Assembly (NCBI GenBank): GCA_046349255.1
Contig: JAXMCR010000002.1
Location: 806,001-870,000, forward strand
DNA: 64,000 nucleotides
From: DAIODI01 sp046349255
GTDB taxonomy: Bacteria > Pseudomonadota > Alphaproteobacteria > Rhizobiales > Aestuariivirgaceae
Reading direction: 5' to 3'
A model generated the notes under the pieces. The model saw nothing but the letters and a program-made list of their open reading frames with translations, had not been told where the DNA came from and made no database searches. The position numbers and the translations under genes were made by a program. Shown here one piece after another: positions 29,412-37,563 of the stretch (the first letter of the stretch is position 1; every line of letters begins with the position of its first letter).

Positions 29412-30182
29412 TCAGGGCGAATGAAAGGTCTCGGTATGGCCGTCGACGGCGATCGCCTGGCCGGATACCATCGCCGCGGCGGGCGACGACAGGAACAGGA
29501 CCATGTCGGCGATCTCTTCCGGCGCCACGAACCGCTTCATCGAAACACCGGAGGTGTACTCCTCGCGCAGCGACGCCTCGGTGCGCCCGGTGCTCTTCGA
29601 TTCCGCTGCGATCACCCGGTCCATGCGGTCGCCCGACACCGAGCCGGGGCAGATCGCGTTGACGCGGATGTTCCAGCGCCCGACCTCGGCGGCGAGCGAT
29701 TTCGTGTAGCCGATGACTGCCCACTTCGCCGCCGCGTAGGGCGTGCGGAACGGGTAGCCGAAGAGGCCCGCCGTGGACGAGAGGTTGATGATCGAGCCGG
29801 ACTTCTGCTGCTTCATCACCGGCACGGCGCGGCGCGCGGTGAAGAACTGTGAGTCGAGATCGACGGCAAGGCACTGCCGCCAGCCCTCGACGCTCATGTC
29901 CTCGACCGCCGCCGTCGGCCCCGCGATGCCGGCGTTGTTCACCAGCACGTCGAGCCCGCCCAGATCCTTCAGCGCCGCCTCGAACCAGCGGTCGACCGCG
30001 TCGGGATCGGCGACGTTCACGTTCGCCCCCTTCAGCCCGGGGTTCGCCTTCGCAGCCGCCGCCAACGCATCGCCGCTGACGTCGCACACGTGGACGCGGT
30101 GGCCCGCGGCGAGGAACGCCTTGGCGATGGCAAGCCCGATGCCGGAGGCGCCCGCCGTGATCATCACCCGCAGCGCGGTCAT
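29412..30182 (-). CDS. Short-chain dehydrogenase/reductase
   Basis: 256 residues, classical SDR. The cofactor motif is ITAGASGIGLAIA (Gly-rich, TA in place of the usual TG), NNAG follows, and the catalytic Ser-Tyr-Lys is in NLSSTAGLFGYPFRTPYAAAKWA; Asp in VCDVSGD after beta-2 indicates NAD preference. The ATG overlaps the carnitine dehydrogenase stop by one base (TGATG), so it is coupled. It might act on D-carnitine, a hydroxyacid or an aldehyde intermediate; the substrate is unknown. Confidence 0.85.
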   Translation of the reverse strand: MTALRVMITAGASGIGLAIAKAFLAAGHRVHVCDVSGDALAAAAKANPGLKGANVNVADPDAVDRWFEAALKDLGGLDVLVNNAGIAGPTAAVEDMSVEGWRQCLAVDLDSQFFTARRAVPVMKQQKSGSIINLSSTAGLFGYPFRTPYAAAKWAVIGYTKSLAAEVGRWNIRVNAICPGSVSGDRMDRVIAAESKSTGRTEASLREEYTSGVSMKRFVAPEEIADMVLFLSSPAAAMVSGQAIAVDGHTETFHSP

Positions 30183-31828
30183 CAGCGGCGCCCCTTCTTC
30201 GCAACCTTGCGGGCCGGCACGCGCTTGGCGGGCTTGCGCGTCGCCGCGCGCTTCACGGTGCGCGCGTTTGCCTTGGTCGCCTTGGGCTTCACCGCCTTCT
30301 TCGCCGGCTTGCGCGCCGGCTTCTTCGCGGCTTTCTTCGCCGCCTTCTTCGTCGTGGCCGCCGACTTCACGGCCATCACGCGGCCGGCTTCCGCGGGCTT
30401 CGTCAGCGCCTTGTGGGACGCCCAGACCGCAGCGAGCGCTTCAGCGACCTTCGGCGTGATACGCGACGCCTTCAGCGCCTTCGTGTCGACGTGCAGCAGC
30501 ATCTGCTCGCCCGTCGCTGCAAGCTCCTTGCCCACGTAGAGGCGCTGGAAGAGGTGCATGCGCTTGTCGTCGACGCCGAGCAGCTGCGTCTCCACGCGCA
30601 CCGTCTCGCCCGCCTTGATCTCGCGCTGGAACGTCAGGTGCGTGTCGACGGTGTAGAACGAGGATCCGCCGGCGCGGTAGTCCTCGTCCACGCCGATGAA
30701 GCGGAAGAAGCGGTCCATGCCCTCGCCGAACGCGGTGAGGTAGGCGGCCTCCGTCATGTGGCCGTTGTAGTCGAGCCATGAAGGCGGCACGATCGCCTCC
30801 CAGAGCGACAGCGGCGCCTCGACCTTCGCGCCCTGTCTCCAGCGGCGCGCCTCGGCGAGCATCTTCGCCTCCTCGCGCGCCAGCACCTGGCCCGCACCGA
30901 CGTTGTGCTGGCGGAACAGCCGCATCATGTCGACGAGCACGTCGTTGCGCCTGGCCTCGAGCTGCGCCACCGTCAGGCCGCCGGCCTGCGCCTCGCAGCC
31001 CTCCACGAGCCGCTTCTCCAGTGCCTCGTTCCACTTCGGGAAGGAAAGATCCGTCCACGGCAGCTCGAGCGTCGGGTCGAACTGCTTGATGAAGTCGCGC
31101 ATGCCGCCGGGGCCGCCGGCGAGATGGTAGGTGAGGAACGAGCCCATGAAGGCCCAGCGCATGCCGGCCGAGTAGACGATCGCGTCGTCGATGTCGCCGG
31201 TGGTCCCCACGTCCTTGTTGAGGCAGTGCAGCGCCTCGCGCCACAGCGCCTCCTGCAGGCGGTCGCAGATGTAGCCGTCGATCTCGCGCTTGAGGCGCAG
31301 CACGTGCATGCCGATCGCCTCGTAGAAGCGCCCTGCGCGATCCATCGCTTCGGACGACGTCTTCTCGCCCGGCACCGTCTCGACGAGCGGCAGGAGGTAC
31401 ACCGGATTGAAGGGGTGGCCGATGATGACGCGCTCGGGGTGCGGGCACGCCGACTGGAGCCTCGACGGCAGGAAGCCCGACGAGGAGGACGCGATGATCA
31501 CGTCGGGCCGCGTGTTCTCGCCGATCTCGCGGAACAGGCGGATCTTCAGCTCCTCGCGCTCGGGTGCTGCCTCCTGCACGAAGTCCGACGCCTTCGCCAT
31601 CTCGGCGAGGTTCGTGGTGAAGGAGAGCTTGCCCTTCCTCACCTTCGAAACGCCGAGGAGGCGCAGCATCGAGGGCCACGCAACGTCGATCGCGGCGCGC
31701 AGCTTCTTCTCCGCTTCCGGGAACGGATCGTAGGCGATCACGTCGTAGCCGCGCACCAGAAGGCGCGCTGCCCAGCCTGCGCCGATGAGCCCGGTGCCGG
31801 CGATGCCGACCGTCCTGATCTCAGCCAT
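30182..31828 (-). CDS. cdhA: L-carnitine dehydrogenase / betainyl-CoA thioesterase fusion with a histone-H1-like tail
   Basis: 548 residues in three parts. Residues 1-325 are a 3-hydroxyacyl-CoA dehydrogenase-type L-carnitine dehydrogenase: VGIAGTGLIGAGWAARLL Rossmann motif, ASSSSGFLPS and the GHPFNPVYLLPLVE catalytic loop. Residues about 335-480 are a hotdog thioesterase (VPPSWLDYNGHMTEAAY with the catalytic Asp, then YTVDTHLTF), the betainyl-CoA thioesterase known as CdhB in pseudomonads and fused to the dehydrogenase in rhizobia. Residues 485-548 form a Lys/Arg/Ala/Pro-rich tail of the KKAAKKAAKKPARKPAKK kind, unlike anything needed for catalysis. The start ATG at 31828 lies 26 bases after the BKACE gene. 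The tail begins at an internal ATG (30374-30376). Confidence 0.88.
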   Translation of the reverse strand: MAEIRTVGIAGTGLIGAGWAARLLVRGYDVIAYDPFPEAEKKLRAAIDVAWPSMLRLLGVSKVRKGKLSFTTNLAEMAKASDFVQEAAPEREELKIRLFREIGENTRPDVIIASSSSGFLPSRLQSACPHPERVIIGHPFNPVYLLPLVETVPGEKTSSEAMDRAGRFYEAIGMHVLRLKREIDGYICDRLQEALWREALHCLNKDVGTTGDIDDAIVYSAGMRWAFMGSFLTYHLAGGPGGMRDFIKQFDPTLELPWTDLSFPKWNEALEKRLVEGCEAQAGGLTVAQLEARRNDVLVDMMRLFRQHNVGAGQVLAREEAKMLAEARRWRQGAKVEAPLSLWEAIVPPSWLDYNGHMTEAAYLTAFGEGMDRFFRFIGVDEDYRAGGSSFYTVDTHLTFQREIKAGETVRVETQLLGVDDKRMHLFQRLYVGKELAATGEQMLLHVDTKALKASRITPKVAEALAAVWASHKALTKPAEAGRVMAVKSAATTKKAAKKAAKKPARKPAKKAVKPKATKANARTVKRAATRKPAKRVPARKVAKKGRR

Positions 31829-31854
31829 CCTCGTCGCCTCCCCTTGCGCGCGCT

Positions 31855-32742
31855 TCAGTGCTTCTTCAGCTTCAGGATCTCGCGCGCGTCGGCGGGCGAG
31901 GCGACCTTGGTGCCGAGGAGCTCGATGATCTTCACCGCGCGGTCGACGAGCGAGCCGTTCGAGGCGTAGACGCCCTTCTCTAGCCAGAGATTGTCTTCGA
32001 GCCCGACGCGCACGTGGCCGCCCAGCACCACGGCCTGCGCCACCATCGGCATCTGGTTCCGGCCGATGCCGAACGCCGCCCAGATCGCGTTCTTCGGGAG
32101 CTCGCCCACCTGGTAGGCCATCGTCTGCGTGTTGCCCGGTGCACCCCACGGAATGCCGAGGCAGAGCTGGAACAGCGGCGGATCGTCGATCAGGCCTTCC
32201 GCGTGGAGCTGCTTGGCAAACCACAGGTTCCCGGAATCGAAGATCTCCATCTCGGGCTTCACGCCGTAGGACTGGATCAGCTTCGCCTGCTCGCGCAGCT
32301 GCGTCGGCGTCTGCACCACGATGCCGTTGCCGTCACCGAAGTTGAGCGTGCCACAGTCGAGCGTGCAGATCTCCGGGCGCAATTCCGCAACATGCAGGAG
32401 GCGCTCCACTGGGCCGACGAGGTCGGTGCCGCCGCCGAACGTCATCGGCTTGTCGCCCTGGCCGATCTCGAGGTCGCCGCCCATGCCGGCGGTGAGGTTG
32501 ATGATCACGTCGGTGTTCTTCGCCCGGATCCGCTCCATCACCTCACGGTAGAGGTGGACGCCGCGGGCACCCTTGCCGGTCTTCGGGTCGCGCACGTGGC
32601 AATGCACCACCGCCGCGCCTGCGGATGCCGCCTCGAGGGCCGAGTTGGCGATCTGCTCGGGCGTCACCGGGATCGCCGGATGCTTGCCGACGGTGTCGCC
32701 GGCGCCGGTGACGGCACAGGTGATGATCACTTTGGGGTTCAT
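31855..32742 (-). CDS. cdhC: BKACE-family 3-dehydrocarnitine cleavage enzyme
   Basis: 295 residues of the beta-keto acid cleavage enzyme family (DUF849, TIM barrel, Zn). The start NPKVIITCAVTGAGDT, the zinc-binding AAVVHCHVRDPKTGK and the LNFGDGN and VRVGLEDNLWLEKG segments are all characteristic. In carnitine catabolism this enzyme converts 3-dehydrocarnitine plus acetyl-CoA into betainyl-CoA and acetoacetate, and the fused thioesterase then frees glycine betaine. First gene of the minus-strand cluster, divergent from the regulator by 104 bases. An in-frame upstream extension has no family match. Confidence 0.9.
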   Translation of the reverse strand: MNPKVIITCAVTGAGDTVGKHPAIPVTPEQIANSALEAASAGAAVVHCHVRDPKTGKGARGVHLYREVMERIRAKNTDVIINLTAGMGGDLEIGQGDKPMTFGGGTDLVGPVERLLHVAELRPEICTLDCGTLNFGDGNGIVVQTPTQLREQAKLIQSYGVKPEMEIFDSGNLWFAKQLHAEGLIDDPPLFQLCLGIPWGAPGNTQTMAYQVGELPKNAIWAAFGIGRNQMPMVAQAVVLGGHVRVGLEDNLWLEKGVYASNGSLVDRAVKIIELLGTKVASPADAREILKLKKH

Positions 32743-32846
32743 GTGGGTCCTCTCCGGGGCGGGTATCTTCGCCGCGCAGTGTAGGCGCGCTGCCCGCACC
32801 GATTTGACTTTTCTAGCCATTCGTTTGCCGGTATCGGTCAGAGATC

Positions 32847-33806
32847 ATGCTCGAACCCCGGCAAGCCGTCTTCTTCCTTTTGCCCCGCTTCTCGATGATC
32901 GCGCTCTATTCGGCGCTCGAGCCGTTGCGCGTGGCGAACCGGTTCCGCCCGGGCGCCTTCGCCTGGCGGTTCGTGTCCGTGGACGGCCAGGCGGTCACCG
33001 CCTCGAACGGCATCCCCGTGTCGGTCGAGGGCACGCTCGCCGGCCTTGCCCAGGCCGACCTCCTCGTCGTCTCGGCAAGCTACGACCACGAGCAGGGCAT
33101 GACGAGTGAGACCTTCAACGAGCTGCGCCGCCTCGCCCGCACCGGCGCGCTGCTCGGCGCGACCGACACCGGCGCCTTCCTGCTCGCCGGGGCAGGCGTG
33201 CTCGAAGGGTATCGCGCAACCTGCCACTGGGAGTCGCTGCCGGCGTTCCGCGAGACGTTTCCCTCCGTCATCGCCGAAGACGCACGCTACGTGATCGACC
33301 GCGGGCGGATGACCGCCTCGGGCGGCGCGAGCGCGCTCGACATGATGATCGAGTGGCTCGCCGCGATCGAGGGCGAGGCGCTTGCCGCCAGCGTCGCGGA
33401 ATCGCTCGTGCACGACCGCCACCCGGGCGCCACCGGCGAAGGCCGCACGCCGCTGTCGCGCCGCTACGCCGGCGCCGACCCGCGGCTGCTCGCGGCGATC
33501 GCGACCATGGAAGCGGCGCTCGAGGACCCGCTGCCGATCAGCCTCATCGCCGGCCGCGCGGGCCTGTCGCAGCGCCAGCTCGACCGTCTGTTCCGCGTCC
33601 GCTTCGGCGCAGGGCCGAGGGACTTCTACCTCCGTCTCAGGCTCGAGCGCGCCGAGCGCCTCCTCCACTACTCGAAGCTCTCGGTGCGCGAGGTCGCTGT
33701 CGCCTCGGGCTTCGGCTCCCTCGCGCAGTTCTCGCGCACCTACAAGGCGCGCTTCGGCCTGCCGCCGTCCCGCCAGCGCACGCGCCCGGTGCCCTCCGGC
33801 GGTTGA
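32847..33806 (+). CDS. cdhR: GlxA/CdhR-type AraC transcriptional regulator
   Basis: 319 residues: an N-terminal DJ-1/PfpI-like amidotransferase-fold domain (about 1-190, with the TGAFLLAGAGVLEGYRATCHWE segment) and a C-terminal AraC double helix-turn-helix (about 215-315, DRLFRVRFGAGPRDFYLRLRLERAE and VREVAVASGFGSLAQFSRTYKARFG). CdhR, the carnitine activator in Pseudomonas, belongs to this family, and the divergent position next to cdhC supports the same role. The 104-base gap probably contains both promoters and its binding site. Confidence 0.82.
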   Translation: MLEPRQAVFFLLPRFSMIALYSALEPLRVANRFRPGAFAWRFVSVDGQAVTASNGIPVSVEGTLAGLAQADLLVVSASYDHEQGMTSETFNELRRLARTGALLGATDTGAFLLAGAGVLEGYRATCHWESLPAFRETFPSVIAEDARYVIDRGRMTASGGASALDMMIEWLAAIEGEALAASVAESLVHDRHPGATGEGRTPLSRRYAGADPRLLAAIATMEAALEDPLPISLIAGRAGLSQRQLDRLFRVRFGAGPRDFYLRLRLERAERLLHYSKLSVREVAVASGFGSLAQFSRTYKARFGLPPSRQRTRPVPSGG

Positions 33807-33890
33807 GCGGCGGATGGCTAGGCGCGCGCCGCGTTCGCCGCCATACTCCGCAAATCACCTCCGCACACGGACCGAGACGAGGATCGCCCC

Positions 33891-35060
33891 ATGCCCTTCT
33901 TCACGAGCCACGACGGCACGCGCCTGTTCTACCGCGTCGAGGGGCCGGAAGATCGTCCCGCCCTCATCTTCTCGAACTCGCTCGCCTGCGATCACGGCAT
34001 GTGGCAGGAGCAGGCGAACGCGCTGCGCCGGATGTATCGCATCGTGCGCTACGACCAGCGCGGCCATGGCGCGTCCGACTGCGCCAAGGGCGGCAGCGTG
34101 ACGATCGAGGATCTCGGCCGGGACGTGCTGACGCTCGCCGACGTGCTGCGGATCCCGACGTTCTCCTTCTGCGGCATCTCGATGGGCGGCGCGACGGGCC
34201 AGTGGCTCGGCGCCAACGCCAATGACCGGCTGGAGAAGCTCGTCCTCGCCAACACGGCGTCCGTGTTCGGCACGCCGGAGATGTGGAACGAGCGCATCGC
34301 CGCGATCGAGGCGAACGGCATGGCGGCGATCGCCGACGCCTCGATCGACCGCTTCTTCTCGCCGCCCTTCCGGGAGTCCGATCCCGTCGCCGTCGGCGCG
34401 ATACGCGCGATGATCGAGGGCACCGATCCGCGCGGCTACGCAGCCATGGGCCGCATGATGGCGACGCTCGACCTGCGCCCGCTGCTCAAGCGCATCGCCG
34501 CGCCGACGCTCGTCATTTCCGGCAGCGACGATCCCTCGACGCCGCCAGAGCGCGGCCAGTTCATCGCCGGCGAGATCGCCGACGCCCGCCACGTGATGCT
34601 CTCCTGCCGGCACCTGTCGAACGTCGAGCGCGCAGAGGATTTCAACCTGCTCCTCACCGAGTTCCTGTCCGGCAACCGGCTGCCGGCCGACGCGCGCTAT
34701 CTCGCGGGCACTGCCCGCCGCCGCGCCGCGCTCGGCGATGCCTGGGTCGACAAGTCGATCGCCAACCGCACCGACTTCAACGACGACTTCCAGGACCTCA
34801 TTACCCGCTACTGCTGGGGCGAGGTGTGGACGCGCCCCGGCCTCGACGAGCAGACGCGGCGCATCATCGTCATCGTCACGTGCGCGTCCCTGTCGCGCTG
34901 GGAGGAGTTCGATCTCCATTTCGGGGCCGCGCTCAGGGCAGGCGTGCCGGCGGCGACCCTGAAGGAGGTGCTGATCCAGATCGCCATCTACGCCGGCGTC
35001 CCCGCCGCCAACACCGCCTTCTCCCACGCCTCCGCGCTCATCAAGACGCACCGGATGTAG
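33891..35060 (+). CDS. pcaL: 3-oxoadipate enol-lactonase / 4-carboxymuconolactone decarboxylase fusion (PcaL-type)
   Basis: 389 residues. Residues 1-260 are an alpha/beta hydrolase matching PcaD (FYRVEGPEDRPALIFSNSLAC, nucleophile GISMGGATGQWLG, ISGSDDPSTPPE and the catalytic His in CRHLSNVERAEDFN). Residues 270-389 are a carboxymuconolactone decarboxylase domain matching PcaC (RRRAALGDAWVDKSIANRTDFNDDFQDLITRY, EVWTRPGL, EVLIQIAIYAGVPAANTAFS). The fused order PcaD-PcaC performs two consecutive protocatechuate steps. No other pca gene is in the window, so it is a pathway orphan here, between the carnitine regulator and a repeat cluster. Confidence 0.88.
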   Translation: MPFFTSHDGTRLFYRVEGPEDRPALIFSNSLACDHGMWQEQANALRRMYRIVRYDQRGHGASDCAKGGSVTIEDLGRDVLTLADVLRIPTFSFCGISMGGATGQWLGANANDRLEKLVLANTASVFGTPEMWNERIAAIEANGMAAIADASIDRFFSPPFRESDPVAVGAIRAMIEGTDPRGYAAMGRMMATLDLRPLLKRIAAPTLVISGSDDPSTPPERGQFIAGEIADARHVMLSCRHLSNVERAEDFNLLLTEFLSGNRLPADARYLAGTARRRAALGDAWVDKSIANRTDFNDDFQDLITRYCWGEVWTRPGLDEQTRRIIVIVTCASLSRWEEFDLHFGAALRAGVPAATLKEVLIQIAIYAGVPAANTAFSHASALIKTHRM

Positions 35061-35083
35061 GAGGACGACCGTGCTCTCCCCTT

Positions 35084-35784
35084 GTCATGGTCGGCCTTGA
35101 CCCGACCATCCACTCTTCGATCGCCGTCGCATGGATCCTCGGGTCAAGCCCGAGGATGACAAAGAGTGGAGCGCGGAATGATTGGTAGCGTCGCACCCAT
35201 CGCCACCCCATCCGTCATCACCGGTCTTGAGCCGGTGACCCTCTTTCCACGCGACGCCAAGAGGCTGGCCGGGTTAGGCCCGGACATGACGGGAGAGCCG
35301 TGGGGAGCGCAGCAGGGAACGAATGGCCACGCTCTCCTTTGTCATGGTCGGGCTTGACCCGACCATCCACTCTTCGGCGAGCGTCGCATGGATCCTCGGG
35401 TCAAGCCCGAGGACGACAAAGAGCGGAGCGGATTGATTGGCAGCGTTGCACCCATCACCACCCCATCCGTCATCACCGGCCTTGAGCCGGTGATCCTCTT
35501 TCCACGCGTAGCAAAAGGATGGCCGGGTCAGGCCCGGCCATGACGAGAGCGAAGGGCCCACGAAGGACGAGGGGCGGCCGGGCCAAGTACGAGGATGACA
35601 AGGGGAGGAGCGCGGAGTGATTGGTAGCGTCGCACCCATTACCCACCCCTCTCGTCATCATCGGCCTTGAGCCGGTGATCCTTTTTCCACGCGTCGCAAA
35701 AGGATGGCCGGGTCAGGCCCGGCCATGACGAAAAGGGAAGGACCTACAAAGGACTGCGGCCGCCGGGTCAGGCCCGGCCATGAC
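35084..35784. repeat. Cluster C of palindromic repeats, with a 257-bp tandem duplication
   Basis: No gene lies between pcaL and ydcV. The interval holds around eleven palindromes of the same four arm classes as cluster A: ATGGTCGGG (35084, 35341), ATCCTCGGG (about 35131, 35388), ATCACCGG (about 35215, 35473, 35657) and ATGGCCGGG (about 35521, 35704, 35762). A block of about 230 bases starting at 35084 recurs at 35341 (offset 257) and its second half appears a third time from about 35618. Linkers such as TTGGTAGCGTCGCACCCAT are copied with it, showing growth by tandem duplication. Confidence 0.85.
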
Positions 35785-35798
35785 GGAGAGGGTGGAGC

Positions 35799-36605
35799 CT
35801 ACTTCCCGCCGCCTTCGGTGTGTTCGCCTTCGCGGGTGAGGTAGTAGGCGGCGAGGATCGGGAACAGGGTCACGGCGATCACGATGATCGCGACCACGTT
35901 GGTCACCGGGCGCTGGCGCGGGCGGATCAGTTCGTTCAGCATCCAGATCGGCAGCGTCGACTGCTGGCCGGCGGTGAACGTCGTCACGATGACCTCGTCG
36001 AACGACAGCGCGAAGGCGAGCATGCCGCCGGCGAGCAGCGCCGAGCCGATCTGCGGCAGGATCACGTACCGGAACGTCTGGAACCCGTTGGCGCCCAGGT
36101 CCATCGAGGCCTCGACCATGCTGCCCGACAGCCGCCTGAGCCGCGCCAGCGCGTTGTTGTAGACGACGACGATGCAGAACGTCGCGTGCCCGAGGATGAT
36201 CGTCCACGTCGAGAACGGAATGCCGCCGAGGTCGAACGCCGAGCGCAGCGCGATGCCGGTCACGATGCCCGGCAGCGCGATCGGCAGGATGAACAGGAGC
36301 GAGATGTAGTCCTTGCCGAAGAATCTTGCGCGCGACAGCGCCATCGCGGCGAGCGTGCCGAGGATCAGCGCGAGGATCGTCGCCGCGAACGCCACCTTCA
36401 GCGACAGCCACAGCGGCGGCCAGATGTCCGGCCGGTCGTTCCACACCACCGAGAACCACTTCAGCGTCAGGCCCGGCGGCGGAAACTGAAAGCTCTTCTC
36501 CTCGGTGGTGAAGGCATAGAGGATGATGAGCGCGAGCGGCAGGTGCAGGAACAGGAGCCCCGCCACCGCCGACAGCTTCAGCCCGATCCCCGCCTCAGAG
36601 CGCAT
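35799..36605 (-). CDS. ydcV: ABC transporter permease, YdcV/PotC type
   Basis: 268 residues with six transmembrane helices and the permease EAA loop (ASMDLGANGFQTFRYVILPQIGSALLAGG). Matches the PotC/YdcV side of polyamine-family importers. It overlaps the upstream permease gene by 11 bases. The last ten residues are charged and cytoplasmic. Last gene of the ydcS-T-U-V set on this strand; E. coli has patD (ydcW) after ydcV, which is absent here. Confidence 0.87.
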   Translation of the reverse strand: MRSEAGIGLKLSAVAGLLFLHLPLALIILYAFTTEEKSFQFPPPGLTLKWFSVVWNDRPDIWPPLWLSLKVAFAATILALILGTLAAMALSRARFFGKDYISLLFILPIALPGIVTGIALRSAFDLGGIPFSTWTIILGHATFCIVVVYNNALARLRRLSGSMVEASMDLGANGFQTFRYVILPQIGSALLAGGMLAFALSFDEVIVTTFTAGQQSTLPIWMLNELIRPRQRPVTNVVAIIVIAVTLFPILAAYYLTREGEHTEGGGK

Positions 36606-37563
36606 CGAACGCTCCCAGTCGCCTCGCCATCGCGAGGTACACGATCATGATCGCCACCGGCACGACGGTGAAGGCCGCGGCGAGCGGAATGTTTCCGGCC
36701 GTGCCCTGGAGCGTATAGACCGCCTGCCCGATGAACAGGCGCGAGTTCCCGACGATCTGCGGCACGATGTAGTCGCCGAGCGTGAGCGAGAACGTGAAGA
36801 TCGAGCCCGCGACGATCCCGGGCATCGCCAGCGGGAAGATCACGGTGCGAAAGGTCTGTCCGGGATCGGCGCCGAGGTCGGCGGAGGCCTCGATCAGGCT
36901 CTTCGGCACGCGCTCGAGAGAGGCCTGAACCGGCAGGATCATGTACGGCAGCCAGATGTAGACGAACACGAGGAAGGTGCCGATGTAGCTGAACGACAGC
37001 GACGGGCCGCCGATCGTCGGCAGCGCGAGGATGCCGTCCAGCACCCACGTGAGATGCAGCCGCTCGGCGATCCACGTGACGATGCCTTCCTTGGACAGGA
37101 TCAGCTTCCACGCGTAGACCTTCACGAGGTAGCTCGACCACAACGGCATCATCACCGCGAGGTAGAACAGCGCGCGCGTCGAACCGCGGGCGTAGCGCGC
37201 GGCGTAATAGGCGATCGGGAACGCGATGATCGCCGCCATCACCGTGACGAGCGCCGCCATCGTCACCGTGCGCGCGATGATTTCGAGGTTCGCCTGCTCA
37301 AGGAGCTGCGCGTACGTCGAGAGCGTGAACTCGTGGACGATCAGTCCGGAGAAGTCGTCGAGCGAATAGAAGCTCTGGAGGAGCAGCGCGAACAGCGAGC
37401 CGATGTAGACGACGCCGATCCACAAGAGCGGCGGCAACAGCAGGAGCAGCGTCAGGAGGCTCGGGCGGCGGAAGAAATAATCGGAGATCGATCCCGCGGG
37501 TCCCCCGCCCCCGTCGCCGCTGTCCTTGAGATCGCGTACGCCCTCGGCGGTCGCGGCGGTCAT
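36595..37563 (-). CDS. ydcU: ABC transporter permease, YdcU/PotB type
   Basis: 322 residues with six transmembrane helices and an EAA loop (EASADLGADPGQTFRTVIFPLAMPGI). The N-terminus (residues 1-30) is a Gly/Asp-rich cytoplasmic stretch, then a helix LLTLLLLLPPLLWIGVVYIG. It overlaps the ATPase stop by one base and the second permease by 11 bases, a tightly coupled operon. The start at 37563 is the only one consistent with the coupling; frames further upstream read the ATPase gene. Confidence 0.87.
   Translation of the reverse strand: MTAATAEGVRDLKDSGDGGGGPAGSISDYFFRRPSLLTLLLLLPPLLWIGVVYIGSLFALLLQSFYSLDDFSGLIVHEFTLSTYAQLLEQANLEIIARTVTMAALVTVMAAIIAFPIAYYAARYARGSTRALFYLAVMMPLWSSYLVKVYAWKLILSKEGIVTWIAERLHLTWVLDGILALPTIGGPSLSFSYIGTFLVFVYIWLPYMILPVQASLERVPKSLIEASADLGADPGQTFRTVIFPLAMPGIVAGSIFTFSLTLGDYIVPQIVGNSRLFIGQAVYTLQGTAGNIPLAAAFTVVPVAIMIVYLAMARRLGAFDAL

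Noticed and set aside
30182..32224. A frameshift or misjoined gene in the carnitine dehydrogenase
   Set aside because: The extra upstream codons only read the cdhC gene in another frame; from ATG 31828 the fusion is continuous and matches known dehydrogenase-thioesterase fusions.
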